NCBI GenBank assembly: GCA_026413225.1
Contig: CM048556.1
Location: forward strand, 21,243,115-21,307,114
DNA length: 64,000 nucleotides
Reading direction: 5' to 3'
DNA from: Otis tarda
Lineage: Eukaryota > Chordata > Aves > Otidiformes > Otididae
This document shows positions 23,501-38,500 of the stretch, piece by piece. The number at the start of each line of letters is the position of its first letter. Position 1 is the first letter of the stretch. The notes under the pieces were generated by a model, which had not been told where the DNA came from, did no database searches, and was given only the letters and a program-made list of their open reading frames with translations. Both the position numbers and the translations under genes were made by a program.

Positions 23501-26500
23501 GAATGCTTACTTTGAAGGGAAGGGACAACGTGACCTAACTCAAAGGGAGATGGATCTGCAGAGTAAAGGCAGGCAGATCGCCCCGAAAAGCTTGCAGTTT
23601 GGGATAATAAACTATGGATGGAAAATTAGGAGCTATCAACCTACCAACCTCAAATTCTGAGATAACAGCCCAAAAACATAGCGAAAAAGAAAATATTTCC
23701 TCCTCCCCTTCACTTTTTACCTAGCATCTACATAAGGTTTTAAAACAACCTATATTCCTATCAGCTTTAGGCAAAGGAATGTACTTCTCTAGTCCTTCCA
23801 GAATTATTGATAAACGTAAATACACAACCTGCCACAGGATTAAACTTCTTTGGTTAGAGCAACTAAATCAAAAGTAAAACTGTAAGGGCTAAAGATTTGA
23901 AACAAGTTCTGAGAACTCATGATAAAGTATATTTTTTAAATATTTAAGTTTTCGGTAAGTTCCTAGTAAGAATTGAAACCAGAAGAGTCACAGGACTCCT
24001 AAAAGCCCCATGTAAGACAATAGGTTTGAGAAGAAAAAGCAAAGCCATTTAATACATCTAAATTATTAACCACCATTGTTAAAACACGTAAGGATAGTTA
24101 CAGGTATAACAAATTAAGAGTCTACAGAAGAAAATGCACACAATGAGATAAAAATGATTAACATAAATAAAAAATAGCACAACTGTACCACAACACAAAT
24201 CACCTAGAATCATCCATAGTTTATTTTTACTAAATGTATGCAATAAGTGCGTTGATTATATTGTCTTGCTCCTCACAAAGACACTTCAGAACATTTGTGT
24301 GCTGTAATAGCTTATTGCTTCACACTTCCGGAAGGCAGTTATAGAAGTTTTTGCCTTCCACGACTGCTTTTTCTCCTAACAGTGCTTAAAAATTTTTCCT
24401 CTTTGCTTTTAAAAACACAGCTAAAACCACTACAACAATAAATAAAGTGATTTTGGAAAAAAATCAGCAGTACACAGCTTATTCCACGTGGTGGCACCAA
24501 CTTCCAAAAAAAAGTCAATGATTAGCAAGTAGCAACATGAGAACTGTAAATTAATTCTGTTTCAGTAAGTGTTTTTCCAAGATTTGTTTTTTATTTCATT
24601 TAGCTTTCCTAAAAAGTAGGGTTGGAGGTGAGTTTTTTTTGTTGTTTTTGCTTTTTAAAGACTGCTCTTACTTTGCTACAGCTCAAAGAAACTCGTCTGA
24701 ATTGCTGCTGTATTTGAAAGCTGCTAAGAGCAAACCTGTGTACTCAGAAAGCAAAACTTAAAATAGTAAAAAAATAGTAAAAACCAAGACTGAAATATTT
24801 TTTCTTTAAAAAAAAAAATACTTTTGGACAACTAGCTCTGACGCTGCTTAGCACGCTTCTCACATTGTCAGCCACTGTACTGTTATAAAATGGCATCTGG
24901 ATGACAGACTCCTTTTAAATGTCAAGAAAAGGCACAAAGCACAAAGATAACATACCTGCCACAGTGAACAACAACAGCCACCAGGTCATACATTCTGTCA
25001 GGGTTTGTAGCATCTCCTGAAGTGTTAAAGAGCCGGAGCTCCAAGGGAAAGACTACACGGTAGGAGAGTTTGGTGTATCGATGCAGCTGGTCCATGTATT
25101 TGAACCTTTTTAAGTGCAGGGCTAGAATCATGGGCAACTTTTTCACTCTCATTCTGAGCCACAAACATATGTTAAACAAAGAACAAGGTATTAGCAGATC
25201 ACCTAAAACAAAGCTTTGTTCAAGAACAGTTTCAACATGAAGAATCTGCTTAAAAGGCATCTAAAATGTTGATGAAGATCCTCAAAAGGCTGCTTTTCTC
25301 ACCTATATTCCAGTGTGAATAGCAATATTTATTCTGAAAAATTAACTACGTAACTGATATCTGAATGCAGGACAAGTGTCTCTGTTGAAAACATCAATTT
25401 TTCATCACATCAATGGGAAGAAAGAGATGGAATAAATCTGTCTTGCTGCTCTGGCTGAAACCAAGTATGAGGTGAGAAATAAGGTTTTGTATTCATAGTG
25501 AGAGCAGATGGGGAGGTTTTCCGTGGCTTTAAGCTGATTAATGCTAACTGGGGAAAAAATGTCTGGAAGCACCAGATACAAGCTCTTCTGGGAGGAACAC
25601 AAAATTAATCTCTTCATTTCTCTCTGACAAGGTTGCCACGAGGTTACGTGGTCTCTCCACTCTTCCTTACTCCCTTCCCCACCAAGCACAGACCTAAACA
25701 ATCTTAGGGTTTATTTTTACTGAATTCACAAGGTGTGCTTTTCCAGCAGCTGCCCATTTCAAGAGAGCATTTACATCACCCTGAGTATTTGAACCTTACC
25801 TCTTCTGTGCTTCCTGTTTACTGCGGCATTGCTCACAATAGTACTTATATTCACTGCATAGAGTCTCAGTATTACTAAATCCTCTGTGGAAACGAAAGAA
25901 AAGCCAGATAAGCAGGGATATTCAGTCAGGCCATCCAGTTAAAAGTCACTGCTAATAATGCTGAAAAAACCCAAAGTACACACAGACGATGAAATGCCTC
26001 CTATTCATGCTGCTCACACCTCCCACACACATTTTAGGTGTGTCTGACCCAATCTTGGGATGCAGTATCAATGTTCAGCTGGAAAAATCTGGAAACTACA
26101 CCCTCAAGTATTAACTGCCTACTTGCTGGGCAGAAGTCAAACACAACAGGTAATAAACAGCAAAAAGGTGTTTGTGATTTGTTTCCAGAGGTAGCCACTC
26201 CACGTTTTCTTTGGTGGTAGACACTAAATATTAAGACCTACAGCCCTTGACTAGCCAAGTCTGGGTTACCTTTCAGCTCCTAGCAATTGCATATCCATTA
26301 CCAGCTATTAAAAACCTGGATGCTATAATGCAACTTGCAGTATCCTAGCAGCTGATAAGCCTTGGATCTAGCAGTCAAATAGATGAAGCAAATTTCTACC
26401 AGGAGAAAAAAAAAAAATCTGACCACAAACACCAGGATCAGACAACTGAAGTGCAAAAAAAAAAATATTAAAATCAACAAGAATTTATTATGAAGCCAAA

Positions 26501-29500
26501 CATACCGTGTTTACCTTTGATAACACCTGCCTATATGACGTAACAAATTAAAATCCCCATAAAAGAAAGTGAAAATCAACCTTACATACCACTAAGAAAT
26601 CATTGTACTCATTAAGTACTAAAAACCACTAAAAAACTAACAGCTTCAAAAACCCACGATAAAGATAAAACGAACAGCACTCTGAACAGAACATATTTTA
26701 CAAAAAGTCTGTAACTGTTGCACAACAGAGCAACTAAGCTAAGCTCTTTCCCTCTGACCAAGGGCAGGTGTCTTTTCCATTCCCAAATATTTTCTTTTAC
26801 CTGAGACAGTGTGTAATTGATGTATTTTGTTCCACATCAACCGATAGATCCAGAAAGTCCTCATCTTTGCTACTAACCTTGAAAACAATAAGAAGAAATA
26901 CTTCATAACAGTTTAGAACTGGCAGATTTCTTTTAACCATCTCTGGAACGATGCAACGTCCTTGCTGCAAGTAGAGGTCTTCATGATAAAAAAAAAAAAA
27001 ATATATATACACGCACACAGAGGCCCTTTCTTGAGGTAAACTAAAACTGAAGAAACAATATGATGTGGAAAGAGAAATATTAACAAACCCCAAAAAGTGC
27101 CCAAACCCAGGAAAAAAAACAAACACAAAAACCAAACTCAAAAACCTTTCTTGTAAAACATCTCTCCTCCTTGAGACTTCAAGAGACACAGCTACTTACT
27201 TGACTGGGAAAAACAGGTTTTTAACCACTCAGAGCTGGAGAAGCTTTAACCGTATTCCATTCTGCTTTCTAGGCTGACACAGCTTCCTGCTGCATTTCAG
27301 AGTTTAACTTACATTCAGAGTAAACACTTACAGGAGATGCAGAAAAAGGCAGATGGGTTTTCAATTAAATGGGTGAGCAGTTAGGAAAACCATCTTTTCA
27401 TTTGTGGAACGGTCACATTTGATTTCAAAATTCTTGAGACAGAATCTTATCAATGTCATTTTTAGGGCTTCTACTCACCACATAACCATAATCTTACATT
27501 TAAACACCAAGAACAGTCATTTTAGTTGCAATCACTTCTCTTTTTTTTTTCCTCTCTCCATCTGGGTTTTCTTTTTATTTTTTTTTCCCCAGAAATTTTA
27601 AATCAGATGTAGCACATGGCTAATTACAAATTCCTGGTCTGAAGGTGGTGTGGTTCTTCAAATTCTAGATTTTGTGCACTTCTTTTGCTCTCAAATGGCT
27701 ACGGATCAGCACCAAGAAGCACAGACTTCTAGTTCAAGAAATTCAGTTAATCCCAGAGTTAAACAAATAGCGAGCAACTCCAATGTAGAAACACAACATG
27801 AACTATCAATCACTGACACAGGAAATAACACGAAGACAAAAAGGCAGCTTATATCAGCCAGGTGCAGACTGCCTCGATGGAAACAGGGAGGAAAAACAGA
27901 AAAAACACTATGCTTTTTCTGAGAAACATACCTTAATGAGAATTGGTTTGAACATAGAGGTGATACAGTCATAAAATAGGCTATGCTCCATATTTTAATA
28001 GAGAGAGTGCAATTTCATCTATCCTAATAAATGAAAAAGTGTGCTTAGTATCAGGGAAAATGATCCAGAACCTGTGAAAAATCTAAGAGGTTTGGTTTTG
28101 TTTTAAACGTACAGCCTCACAGTTAAGACATCTGGTTTCATTGGTTAGTGTTCCTTGGAAGATTTCATGGACCCACGTCAGATCAGTCTTGTCTCCTTCT
28201 TCACTCTCAATGCTGCCATTCTGGAGTTTGCCATTCTGCTTCTCCTGCTTTTTCTCTTCTTGTAGCAAGTCAGCAATAGTGTTAAGTAGGTAGTTTAGGA
28301 ATTCGTGTGCATCCTGCTGCATATAATTATCAAATAATTCTGGAAAGGAAGAGATCAAGGAGAATGAAAAAAAAATACAGATATTTCATAATATCAAGTT
28401 ACAATGCTTTTAGCAATCAGCGTGTGCCCTTTCCCCTTCTCTACCCCATTACCCCATTGCGGGTTACGCTGTTAAGTCTTTGAAGAATTGCACTTTGTTG
28501 TTCTCGCAATGGATATTAGGTTACCCTCACCTATTCCCTAGGCTGCAAGAAACAGGCAGCTGAAAAATAACATAAAGGAAACTTAGTCTGGGCATTTCTT
28601 GGAACTAAAGAAAACCATGATTGGTTTTTTGTTGGGTTTTTTTTTTTTTTTACTTTGGGGAGAGAGAGAAAAAGAAATTCAGATGTGTTGCCTTTGGCCA
28701 TTAGTTCATTAAGTCCAGCATCAAGGGGCAAAAATCCCCTACTCTAAGTTTGTTATCTTTTCAGCTTCAATTAGAGATGATAAATCACACACAGAACTTT
28801 TCCTCGCAAAGTAGCTCTGGGAAATAACCACTAGTTCTCAGGATAAGGATTTCATCCTACCGCAAATGTAAGAAAGCAGGCTAAGGATGGTTAAGTTTCC
28901 TCAGAGACTTTAACTCTGACCAACTCCACGAGGTCTATTTAGCCCACGACAATTTCTAGCCACGACCCAAAGTGTGCTGCCGTGCAGCAGATCTCTACAG
29001 AACACAATGCCAACGTGGAATAACCGGGGCACTGAGACTCGTGTACATGCTCTGTACGTGGTCTAAGCAAGCACAGAAACAAAGATATCTGGATAATCCT
29101 CTTACGACCCAGCACAGTTCTGATATAATCTCCGTTCCTATGCTACGGAGGTGGTGAAATTCACACCACAAACAAGAGTTCAAAAATCTTCCAGTAATCT
29201 GTTAAAACTTGACAATTTGGACTCACTTAAAAAGGAAATCGTGTTTACATTCTATATGCTTAAATCTCCAATGATTAAATCTGCATAAAAATGTCATCTA
29301 TTCATTTACCATTTTCTTTCCTCAATCGGGAAATAAATTTCTTGGGTGGGATGACTCCCACCTTCTTCTTTTGCGTAGCAATACTGTTGAAGAGATCAGA
29401 GAGGCATGTCAGGAGGCTTTCCTTCTTTCGAGGCTGCACTTTGTATGCCAAAACTTTTTCCCGAAATGGACGACAAAAATAAAGTGCCTGTAAGACTGAG

Positions 29501-32500
29501 TTGCAGTAGCAGGTATTGCCGAACTGGTTAAAACAGAACAGAAGGAAAACAAACGTTTTCATATTAGGTCTGGCAAAAAGTAATAAAAGGAAGAGGTTGA
29601 TCATTAAGAACGTCACATACTGAAAATGGAAAAGTTGTCTGTCAGAGTTCATTTATTGGGGAAATACTAGCAGGTACGGTGGAAAAGACGCATCTTTGTA
29701 TCATCACAGCTGGTCACAGCAAGAAAAGGAAGAGGAGACAGCAGTCACAGTGATACTGGGCACACACCAAAAAAAAAAGCAGGCAACTACAGACAAAAAA
29801 AAAAAATCCAACTGAGGTCTCATCACAAAATCAAAACTTCTGGAGACACAGCATGCTACTAATCCTGATAGGGGAAGTTCTGCTGATACTGATGGGGAGG
29901 GGTGCCAACGATCCAGACGAACGGAGTGACGGGAAAAGGGAAAAAGGGAGAGACGGCATCCGTCAGCATCTCTGCATCTCAACTGTATTATAGCAACAAG
30001 AGCTCCATTCATGAATTCATAGATTAGGTTTGCCTGTGTCAGATATGCAAAGTTAGCAAGGTATATGTTAAATATTTCCTGTTTATAATGAAATATTATG
30101 ACAAGTCCATGATGCAGGCAAAGGCAAAGAGCAGCTGGTTTACATCTGCCGTATCTGAAGGCAGTGTCATTTCAGAGAAAGGAGGCCAGCGATAACAACT
30201 TCCAGAGGCAGTGTTCCACATTGCTTAACAAGAAGAAACACTCAGACCACTGAGATTAGCATATCATCTACAAGAAATACACCATGGGTTTTTTTTTTTT
30301 TTTTTTTTGAGTTGTTTATTGCAATTTATTGTGCAACCATATCATACAACGCTGCTGCTTCAAAAAAGTGAAACAAATTCTGGGTTTGCCGGTCCCCAGT
30401 GTTCTGGTAATGAGATTCTGCATCTCAAGAGCACTGAGAGCAAAGTATTTTAAAAAAACACAACAAGCATGCAGATCTGACTACAGAACACAGACTATTT
30501 TGTGAAGTGGTACTCGGAGAATACGGCCACTACTGTTCACCAAAATTTGTTGTGATTACTGTAGCAGAATGATTGCAAGTTAATTATCAGCTTGCCGACT
30601 GAAAGAGAAAATTAAGCTTAATTCATGCAGCCAAGAAGGTTACAGCATTATAGTTGCATTAACATTAATTTATACCATATGCAAACAACACAGAACAACA
30701 GTTAAAACTTAATTGACATGAGGAAAACACATATGCAAGCCGAACAAACATGTGAATTGGGATAGAACCTAGCTCATATGCTTGACCTAGGAAAACAAGT
30801 AAGCACCACGCTAACTAAATTTGCATACAAGACAAAATAGGCAAGAGAAGTACCAAAAGTCCAGAATAATCCCAGAAAGTTAAGAGACAGAAGAAACTAG
30901 AAATTAGCCATCTAAAAAAAAAAAAAAAAAAAAAAAGGTGCTAATGAGAGTACAACTGTATTCGTGGAGAAATCGTGTCAAAAAGTATTAATTCAACTGG
31001 TCATATATGTCCAGCTTTGATGCTACCCACACAGAGAGAAATCATTAGAACCAAACTAAATGGAAGAGTTAAAGGGTTAAAGAATTAAAATTCCATTCAA
31101 ATAGCTTTAAGAATTCCTGATAGTAAGATGCAGGATGCTTTGCAGCAAAGTGATACAGTGAAAAACTCACTTCATGGTATGCTTTTGGTTTTTAAAATAT
31201 CCTTCTAAATAGCATTTCAACTCTGTTTGCTACCACCTTTACATGAAGTAACCAGGAAGAACTTTTATTCCTGAATTCAGTATTTTACTGCGTGCCAAGT
31301 ACTTTACAAAAAAATCATGCGAAGTTTTTTATTTCGGCAATTCCAATTTTTTTTTTCCTGTTAGAAAAAAAAATCCCTTCAACTTCGAGGAATTCAGGGG
31401 CTTGGGAAACTTCCGAACATCTCAACTGTTAATCTACACTTCTCTGTATTAGATAGCTCTTCACAAATAAACAGTAACACGTAAAAGTGTGACACTGCTC
31501 AACTGCAACTGGTTTGTGTTTAGAAGCACAAAGTAGTCAGGCTTTTCTAGTCATGACCTTAACTTTGCTGAAATTCTTCATGAAAAAAAAAAAAAAAAGA
31601 GGGCTCTAAACATTTATCTTCGACAGAACCCCCAAAACCAGGTTGGCAAGGGAGTTCTCAGTGGGCTGATGAATATTTCCAAACCTGGAGCCAAATGCAC
31701 ACATCAAATACAGAAAGAGTGTATAAAGATTAATGTGACCTAAAACATAAAGGAAAAACAGGTACAAACACGTAGGTTTTAAAGTCTTTTTGACATGGTT
31801 TCTCTGGTATAAACAAACATTTTAAAAAGATGACAAAACATGGGATTTTTTGCTTAAAACTGACTGAGAATCATCATTATGTAACTTCACACAAACTTGT
31901 AAAATTGTACACTTGCAATGTCAAAATAAAGTTTGAAGGATTACTTTAGGATTGAAGCTTTTTAAAATAAAAACTGAGATTAAATTCTCAAATGAAAACA
32001 CTGTTCAAGCCCTTTGCACTTCAGTTCAACATCAGACAATCTATTTTAGCAGGCTGTCAGAAGGAGCGGTCGGACCCTTCCCCCATATACTCTGCGGTGG
32101 CTTGAGCAACAGTTTGACTGCTGGCAAGCTGGTTCAGCTCACTGATCCAAAGAGAAAATAACTAGTAAAAAATTTTTTTAAACCTTTGTTGTCCACATTT
32201 ACTAGTATGGATGCTGAAGCCATGAAACTGCCCTCTTTAAAGAGCTCCAATTAATTTCAAATCGTGATAGAACTAGAAATAACTTAGGAAAAGCTCTGCA
32301 GAACATCAGCATGAAAACAATCATATTAAATAAATTGGTTGCAAGGAATAAAGCACAAAGAGTATTAGTCATATTTCGTCCTTCAAAACAGAGAATGGAC
32401 GCAGTTATAATAATTCTGGTTATTTTTAGAATGCTATTTTCCCCTCCACACCATGCATCACTGCTATTTGTGTTACGATTGGAGATGCCTTCCATTTTTC

Positions 32501-35500
32501 TCATTACGGCGCAAACCTCAGCAGCTTTGGAATGGCCATTAACACAATACTTAAGGACTGTAACTCAGTGTGTTTAGATAGCTTGGTGTCCGAGAACGCA
32601 AACTGCTAGAAACCCACACAGAAGTCAATTAAATGAGTTTCTAACGAGCTGCAACAAGTAACACTTCAGTAGCTATGTTAACCTTATTTGGTGTGTCAAA
32701 AGATAGATGCTCCTTCAGTTTTCAATAAAAGGTACCTAGATGACAAGCAAACAGAATTATACTTATGTTTCTAGTGAGTTTTGCCAAAATTGTATTTTCA
32801 GATCGTAAATACAATGCCACAGAACACTTTCTATTAACTAACTTCCTGCATTCATGGGTAAAAGATGTCGCAGGCACAACAGCTGCCTTTCTCCTCCAGA
32901 AGCACTGCAAGATTAATATCAACACTCCATTCTCTCCATGGTTAATTTAGGTAGACAATACTTATTGCCCAACAGATCCCAGTGATGGCTGAGCTATACA
33001 AACTGACAGATACAAAAAATAAATCTTTTTAGAAGGATCCATAGGCCTGTAAAAAATTAAAAAGGAGTATTACATTACCAAAAAAAAAAAATCATTGGCC
33101 ATCTCGGTGTCATTCATCTCCTAGCTATGTCCTTGGATAGAAAAACTTCCACTAATCCCACAAGTAATATGCTTTCAGAAAAGGAACACGTTTTCATTTT
33201 AAAACCTGAAGGCTCCCATACACTGCAGCATCAGTGGAAAATCAAATCTCTCTTCTCTAGAAGAGCATATGAACAATGTACACACTTCATTAATGTCCAT
33301 GCCAGCTAAATATTAAAATACTATAATTTAAAACATACCTGAGAGGAAGGTTTCTCTCAAAGACTTTATTATAAATATACTACTTTTTCTGTACTTAAGA
33401 TGAAATTTGAATTGGCATAGCATCATACCGCAGGATGTGCTGTCTATGCAGAGTCCCACTAAGTTACAAGTGCTTGTAAGTTCTAACGGAGAACCCTGTT
33501 AAATTCAAAATCAGGATATGAACTATTAAACAGCGTTTCAACCATAGCAAATTCACTTACATTGACCAAGCCAAAATAATGCTCATTCACGGGGAACTGT
33601 TCAGGACCAATCTCTTTCTCCAAAGCTGAGGCATTGGCGCCCTACAAAGAAAAGTATGTTTATGTCAGAGGGGGAAAAAAACTTACTAAAATCCGACAGA
33701 ATTCATACTACTATTAAAACAAAGAGCATCTCATGTTTCCTACGTTCTTCTAAATGAAATCAATATGATGCTTTATTTATTATAAAAGGTACCATGGCTT
33801 CACTTTAAAACTCAGCTTCATCAGCCAGAATTAGAGCTATCTGATCTAACAGGAGGGGTTTTTGCATTTGAATTTATTTGAAAGTTAACGACAAGAAATA
33901 TGTTCTCACTTAAGGCTTCAGGTTAGTCACAGTGACCTAGAAACACCAATTTAAATTTAGCCAAGAATGCATTGTAAAACCGAAGAAACTTGTAACACAA
34001 AGAACTTCTAAAGCTGGAGGACAGAAATCATACGGGCTACAAATTCCATGAAGTAAGAAACGTTTTTTTGTGATGTGGACTGCACAAAAGGTTTGATGTG
34101 GCTGTTTATTATTTGCATCTCATATAAAGAATCCCTGAAAAAATCTTGCCTTCACTAGCAATTTACACAAGAAAGACTATAATTTTCTAACTTTATTTCT
34201 GGAAAGTACTATGGACAAGTGTCACATGACTACAAAAACAAACAAACAAAAAAATTGAAAGATGAATTTTATCAGAGATTCCTCAAACTCAGATCACCTA
34301 AAAGTGCTCTGGCTTTGCTACCGTTAATTTAAGGACGACATATTAAGCTTACAGGGCATTTTAACGCATCCTTGAGTCTCCAGCAACATAATGAGGATAA
34401 AACTCACTATTTTAGACACAAATGAAAAATACCACTACACATCTATACAGACTTTCAAATTAAGTAATAGGTAACATACTGAAGAGGCTCTAGAAAACGC
34501 AGATGCCTAGCATACCACGATACAATAACTACGTTGCAAACAGCACAGTGATTTACCATGAGAGTCAACGCCCAGGAGAACCACACTACACACGGCAACC
34601 GGCACGCTGGGGGACAAAAAAGCGCTTTATGGTGACAGCACAAACTGGCCTCGGTCACGTTTCAGGATGGAAATCCACGGCACGTTTGTGAGAAAGGCTG
34701 CGTAACTGGAGTCAATGTTCAGCTACTCACAATCCCTGATCTCTGCAACTAAATTTGCAAATCAACCAAGCGGAGATAAATCCAGTGCAGCACGAACCGT
34801 GTCTTGCTGTAATGACGCCTAATAAGCACCTTTGTTTTCAGACCTGTAGGTGTTATACACATTTTCCCAGCCCTGCTAAAAGATTTTTCCATCTGGATAA
34901 ATACTCCTGCCTCAGATCACATAAACATTTGCTCATAAGAAACAACACACGCTTCATAATTTTGGAAAAATAAAAGCCGCATTTCTAATCTAGAAATAAA
35001 ATCTAATGCAAGTATTCAAAGTATGAAAATTTGTATCTGGTTATTTGGTGAATCAGGAGAGAAGCATCTCTTCTGGGGTGCCACAGACAAGCTATTCTGT
35101 ATCTTACAGTACTTTATACTTCTAAAAACATAAGAAAATCAATACTGTTTTGCTAAACTATGACACACATTGTGGGAGCAATAAAAAAATGACAAGAGAA
35201 AAAAATCACTAATACATATCAATTGAGTTTGCTTGGCATATAAAAGCTAAGCAAATTATGTACACTAAAATATAGATAAATATAAAGCTTAATGCACGAG
35301 ATTAGAATTGACTTCTCATGGCTAGCACAGGACAAATAAATACATTTTACCAAAACCCCAGAAGTACATCCTTGAGACTTCTGGGAGGTTCGGGAAAATG
35401 CTCCCAAGGACCTCGCTGCTACTCCGGTTCAGGAAGATGATAAACCTTTCTGTTTCTTAAACACAAATTTATACAGTCAACACATAATTACTTGACAAGG

Positions 35501-38500
35501 AAAACATCCCCCTAGTTTACCTAAAGTGGTAATTCCGTTTTACTTATATAATTAGACTCTCAGAGATACGCAAATTTAACACTTCCACATTGGTGGAGGA
35601 GGTGACAACTAAAGTTTCAGCAACTTGTAATCAGGATTTCTAATTTTCTAGAAATTACTGCGACTTAAAATGCCGTCTCAGAGGTTGGCTGCATTTTTCA
35701 AGAGTTCCCTTATCCTGTTCTCACCCTCATTAGCAGAACTGACTTTGAATCTAGAGACCGAGCAAGCTTAGCCCAGTGGGGGAATAACCCATCAAAACCA
35801 GAATAGAGACCTATCAGGTCTTCCAACTTGTAAACTGTGACTCCTTTTGCTCAGTAGAGAAGACTTAAAGATTTATTTCCAGTTCAACACACCATGCAAG
35901 TGGAAAAAAAATGTTAGTAGACTTCTATTTCTTAGCCAGATTCCACTGCCGCTAACTCATTGCGCCACCAAAATGAGATAAGAAAGAAGTACGCGCAGGC
36001 GTGATGGTCTCCTATAAGCTCTACAAACTGCTTGCGACTATTCCTGCAAAGAAAACGAGTATTTTGCCTGGTCTAGATTTAATTGATTTCAGCAACTGGA
36101 AATGTATCAACAGTTTCCAGAGGCTTAAATACTTCTATGCCCTTAAACTTAGTTGAATTCGTAATTTTTCTTACAGACAAGTGCCTTATAGATTGCATTC
36201 ACTTATCAAAGGATCATAAGAAGAAATTACTGCTGGAAGATGAAGAAAAGTTATCACTTTTCTAGTCACTACACATTAGCAGCTTTATGGTAGAAATGGT
36301 CCTTTGCTGAAGAGTTCTTCTGAAGCTAGCAATGAAAGGAAGGACAGCTGGAGCGATGAATAACAACTGCATAGCTCACAACACAAACTACCATCAACTG
36401 ATGGGAGAAATCCACATGTCCGGCATCCACGCGGTTCTTGCTTCAAGTTCTAACCTCTTCCCTCTTTAGTACCGCAAATTTTACCAAGTTTCATTGAAAT
36501 CCTGATCCTCTGCAACACCTGGCTGAGAATAAGTGGACTATTATTACAGACTAACCAACGGTAGCAGGCAAAACTTTTTTAATCCTGAACTGACACTTTC
36601 ATACTTCAAGGGAATTCACACTTCCACTTCTAATTATCTACCTGTTGCTGCCACGAAGGTACCTTTGCAGACATGGGAAGGGTTACGAAAAGCTTTTTGT
36701 ACTATCTCGATAAGCACGCAAGCAGAGCTTATGAGCATGAAGCAGCCGCTGCTCGAGCGGCAGTAAGAAAAGGATAAAAATTAGCACATTGGGTCAGTAT
36801 CCTTGCTGTTATTCGGAGCTCTTGTCAAAAATAATCAGGTCAACGCCGTACTGCTGCTTGAGCAAACAGTGAGCAGAGAGGCACTGAGGCTATAAAGCCA
36901 GGGGAAAAAACCCACAAAGCAGACGATGGGAAAGGGTTATGAGTGCGAAGATCCCACCGTCCTCTTCGCAACAGCCTTGAGATTTGGTGAGGGGAAGTAG
37001 AGTAGTTTACGTCTGAGTAAGTCATTGCTGTGCTTATTTTGGGGCGCTCTGCCGTTTTAGGTGCTCCATTTACAGTTCATTTGTAGACAGCAAGAGATTT
37101 TCAAAAGAGAATTCTTAAAATCCATATGTATACATATGACTGCTCCCAAAGTTCCAGAAAATTTCCTATCCGTACATTGTATAACGTTTAAACTGCAGTT
37201 TCCCATGCTTGCCCGTAGACTTCAGCTGCTTTAGCCCTAAAATGCACACAATACGAATCACAGCACCGGATTACTTTTAACAAGCTAGAGAATCAGTCAA
37301 TTTAAAATACTCTCCGCACAGACCATGGAAATTCAAAGATACAGCCTTTCTTGAAGGATAAATTACTATTTTTTTTTTTTAGCTCAGTGCAAAATATTAA
37401 TTTTCACAATACACGCTTTTTACACCAACCCTTTATCCTTCTCCCATTGCAATTAATATCATTCAGTTCAAATGAAGTAATTAACACATTGCATCTTAGG
37501 CCATCTCTAAACTTCTATTGCAGCTGCACGCACGCTCGGAAGCTGTTGAAATAAAAATTCCTCATAATATACTAGCTTGGGCTCAACACCACACTCGCTC
37601 AGCTTTTGGGCTGGAATCAGTTGATTCCCACTGAGCGCACGGCATGCACCTCTCTGCAAAAGACATTTCTTTAAAGATAGGCAAAAAAGGGAAAGATATC
37701 TAGGAGATATGTAAGCGTCCAGAACATATCTGGTACGCAAGTCTTGCAGACGTGTCTAATTATTTATTCATTTGACACACTCCTCTTAACAAATTAGAGT
37801 TTGATAAGATTTAGCACTTGAAAAAGCTGGGAGGTAGCTTTCGAGTTGGGCAGAAAGGCTCCAAGGGACATCACCATGCAGCCCTCCAGATTAGAAAAGC
37901 TGGTTAAATATACTGCCAGACCGAAGAGTGATTTTTAAAGAGTGAAAAAACAAAACAAACAAAAAAAAAGAAATAAAAGAACAAGTAGGCCAAGTCAGTG
38001 TGACTTAAAACCTTTCAGGAAAGACATCTGAATGAGATGATACATTTCATAAAGTCTGCCTGCACTTACTTCGCTGTATTAGCTGTGAAAACAGTTCTGG
38101 TTTCAGGACTATTAAAATTACCATGTGGGAAGGCGCAGAAGGCAGAAGAACCGGGGTTGCACTTCTGAAAATTGACAGAACACACTGTCACGATTTTCTA
38201 AACACAGAATTAGATGCTGCTTTCCCATCTTCTAAAACTCCTTGGTTGTGTAGCACTGAAGTCGGATGAAGAGTTGTGAGCTCAGCTGTCACTCACTATG
38301 ATTCAGGTTTTGAAATGATCCCTTTTTGGGCACCCAGGAAGGCTGCCGTTCTAGGCATAACAAATTACGGTAAATCGAACTTTGGATTCCAGCACTTGGC
38401 ATACTTACGCAGGCAAAACAAACCGATAACCTTGAAAGGAACAGGTAGAACAGCGTCACAGACTTTCCAAGATTCCACGTTTCCAAATACTACAGCATCT

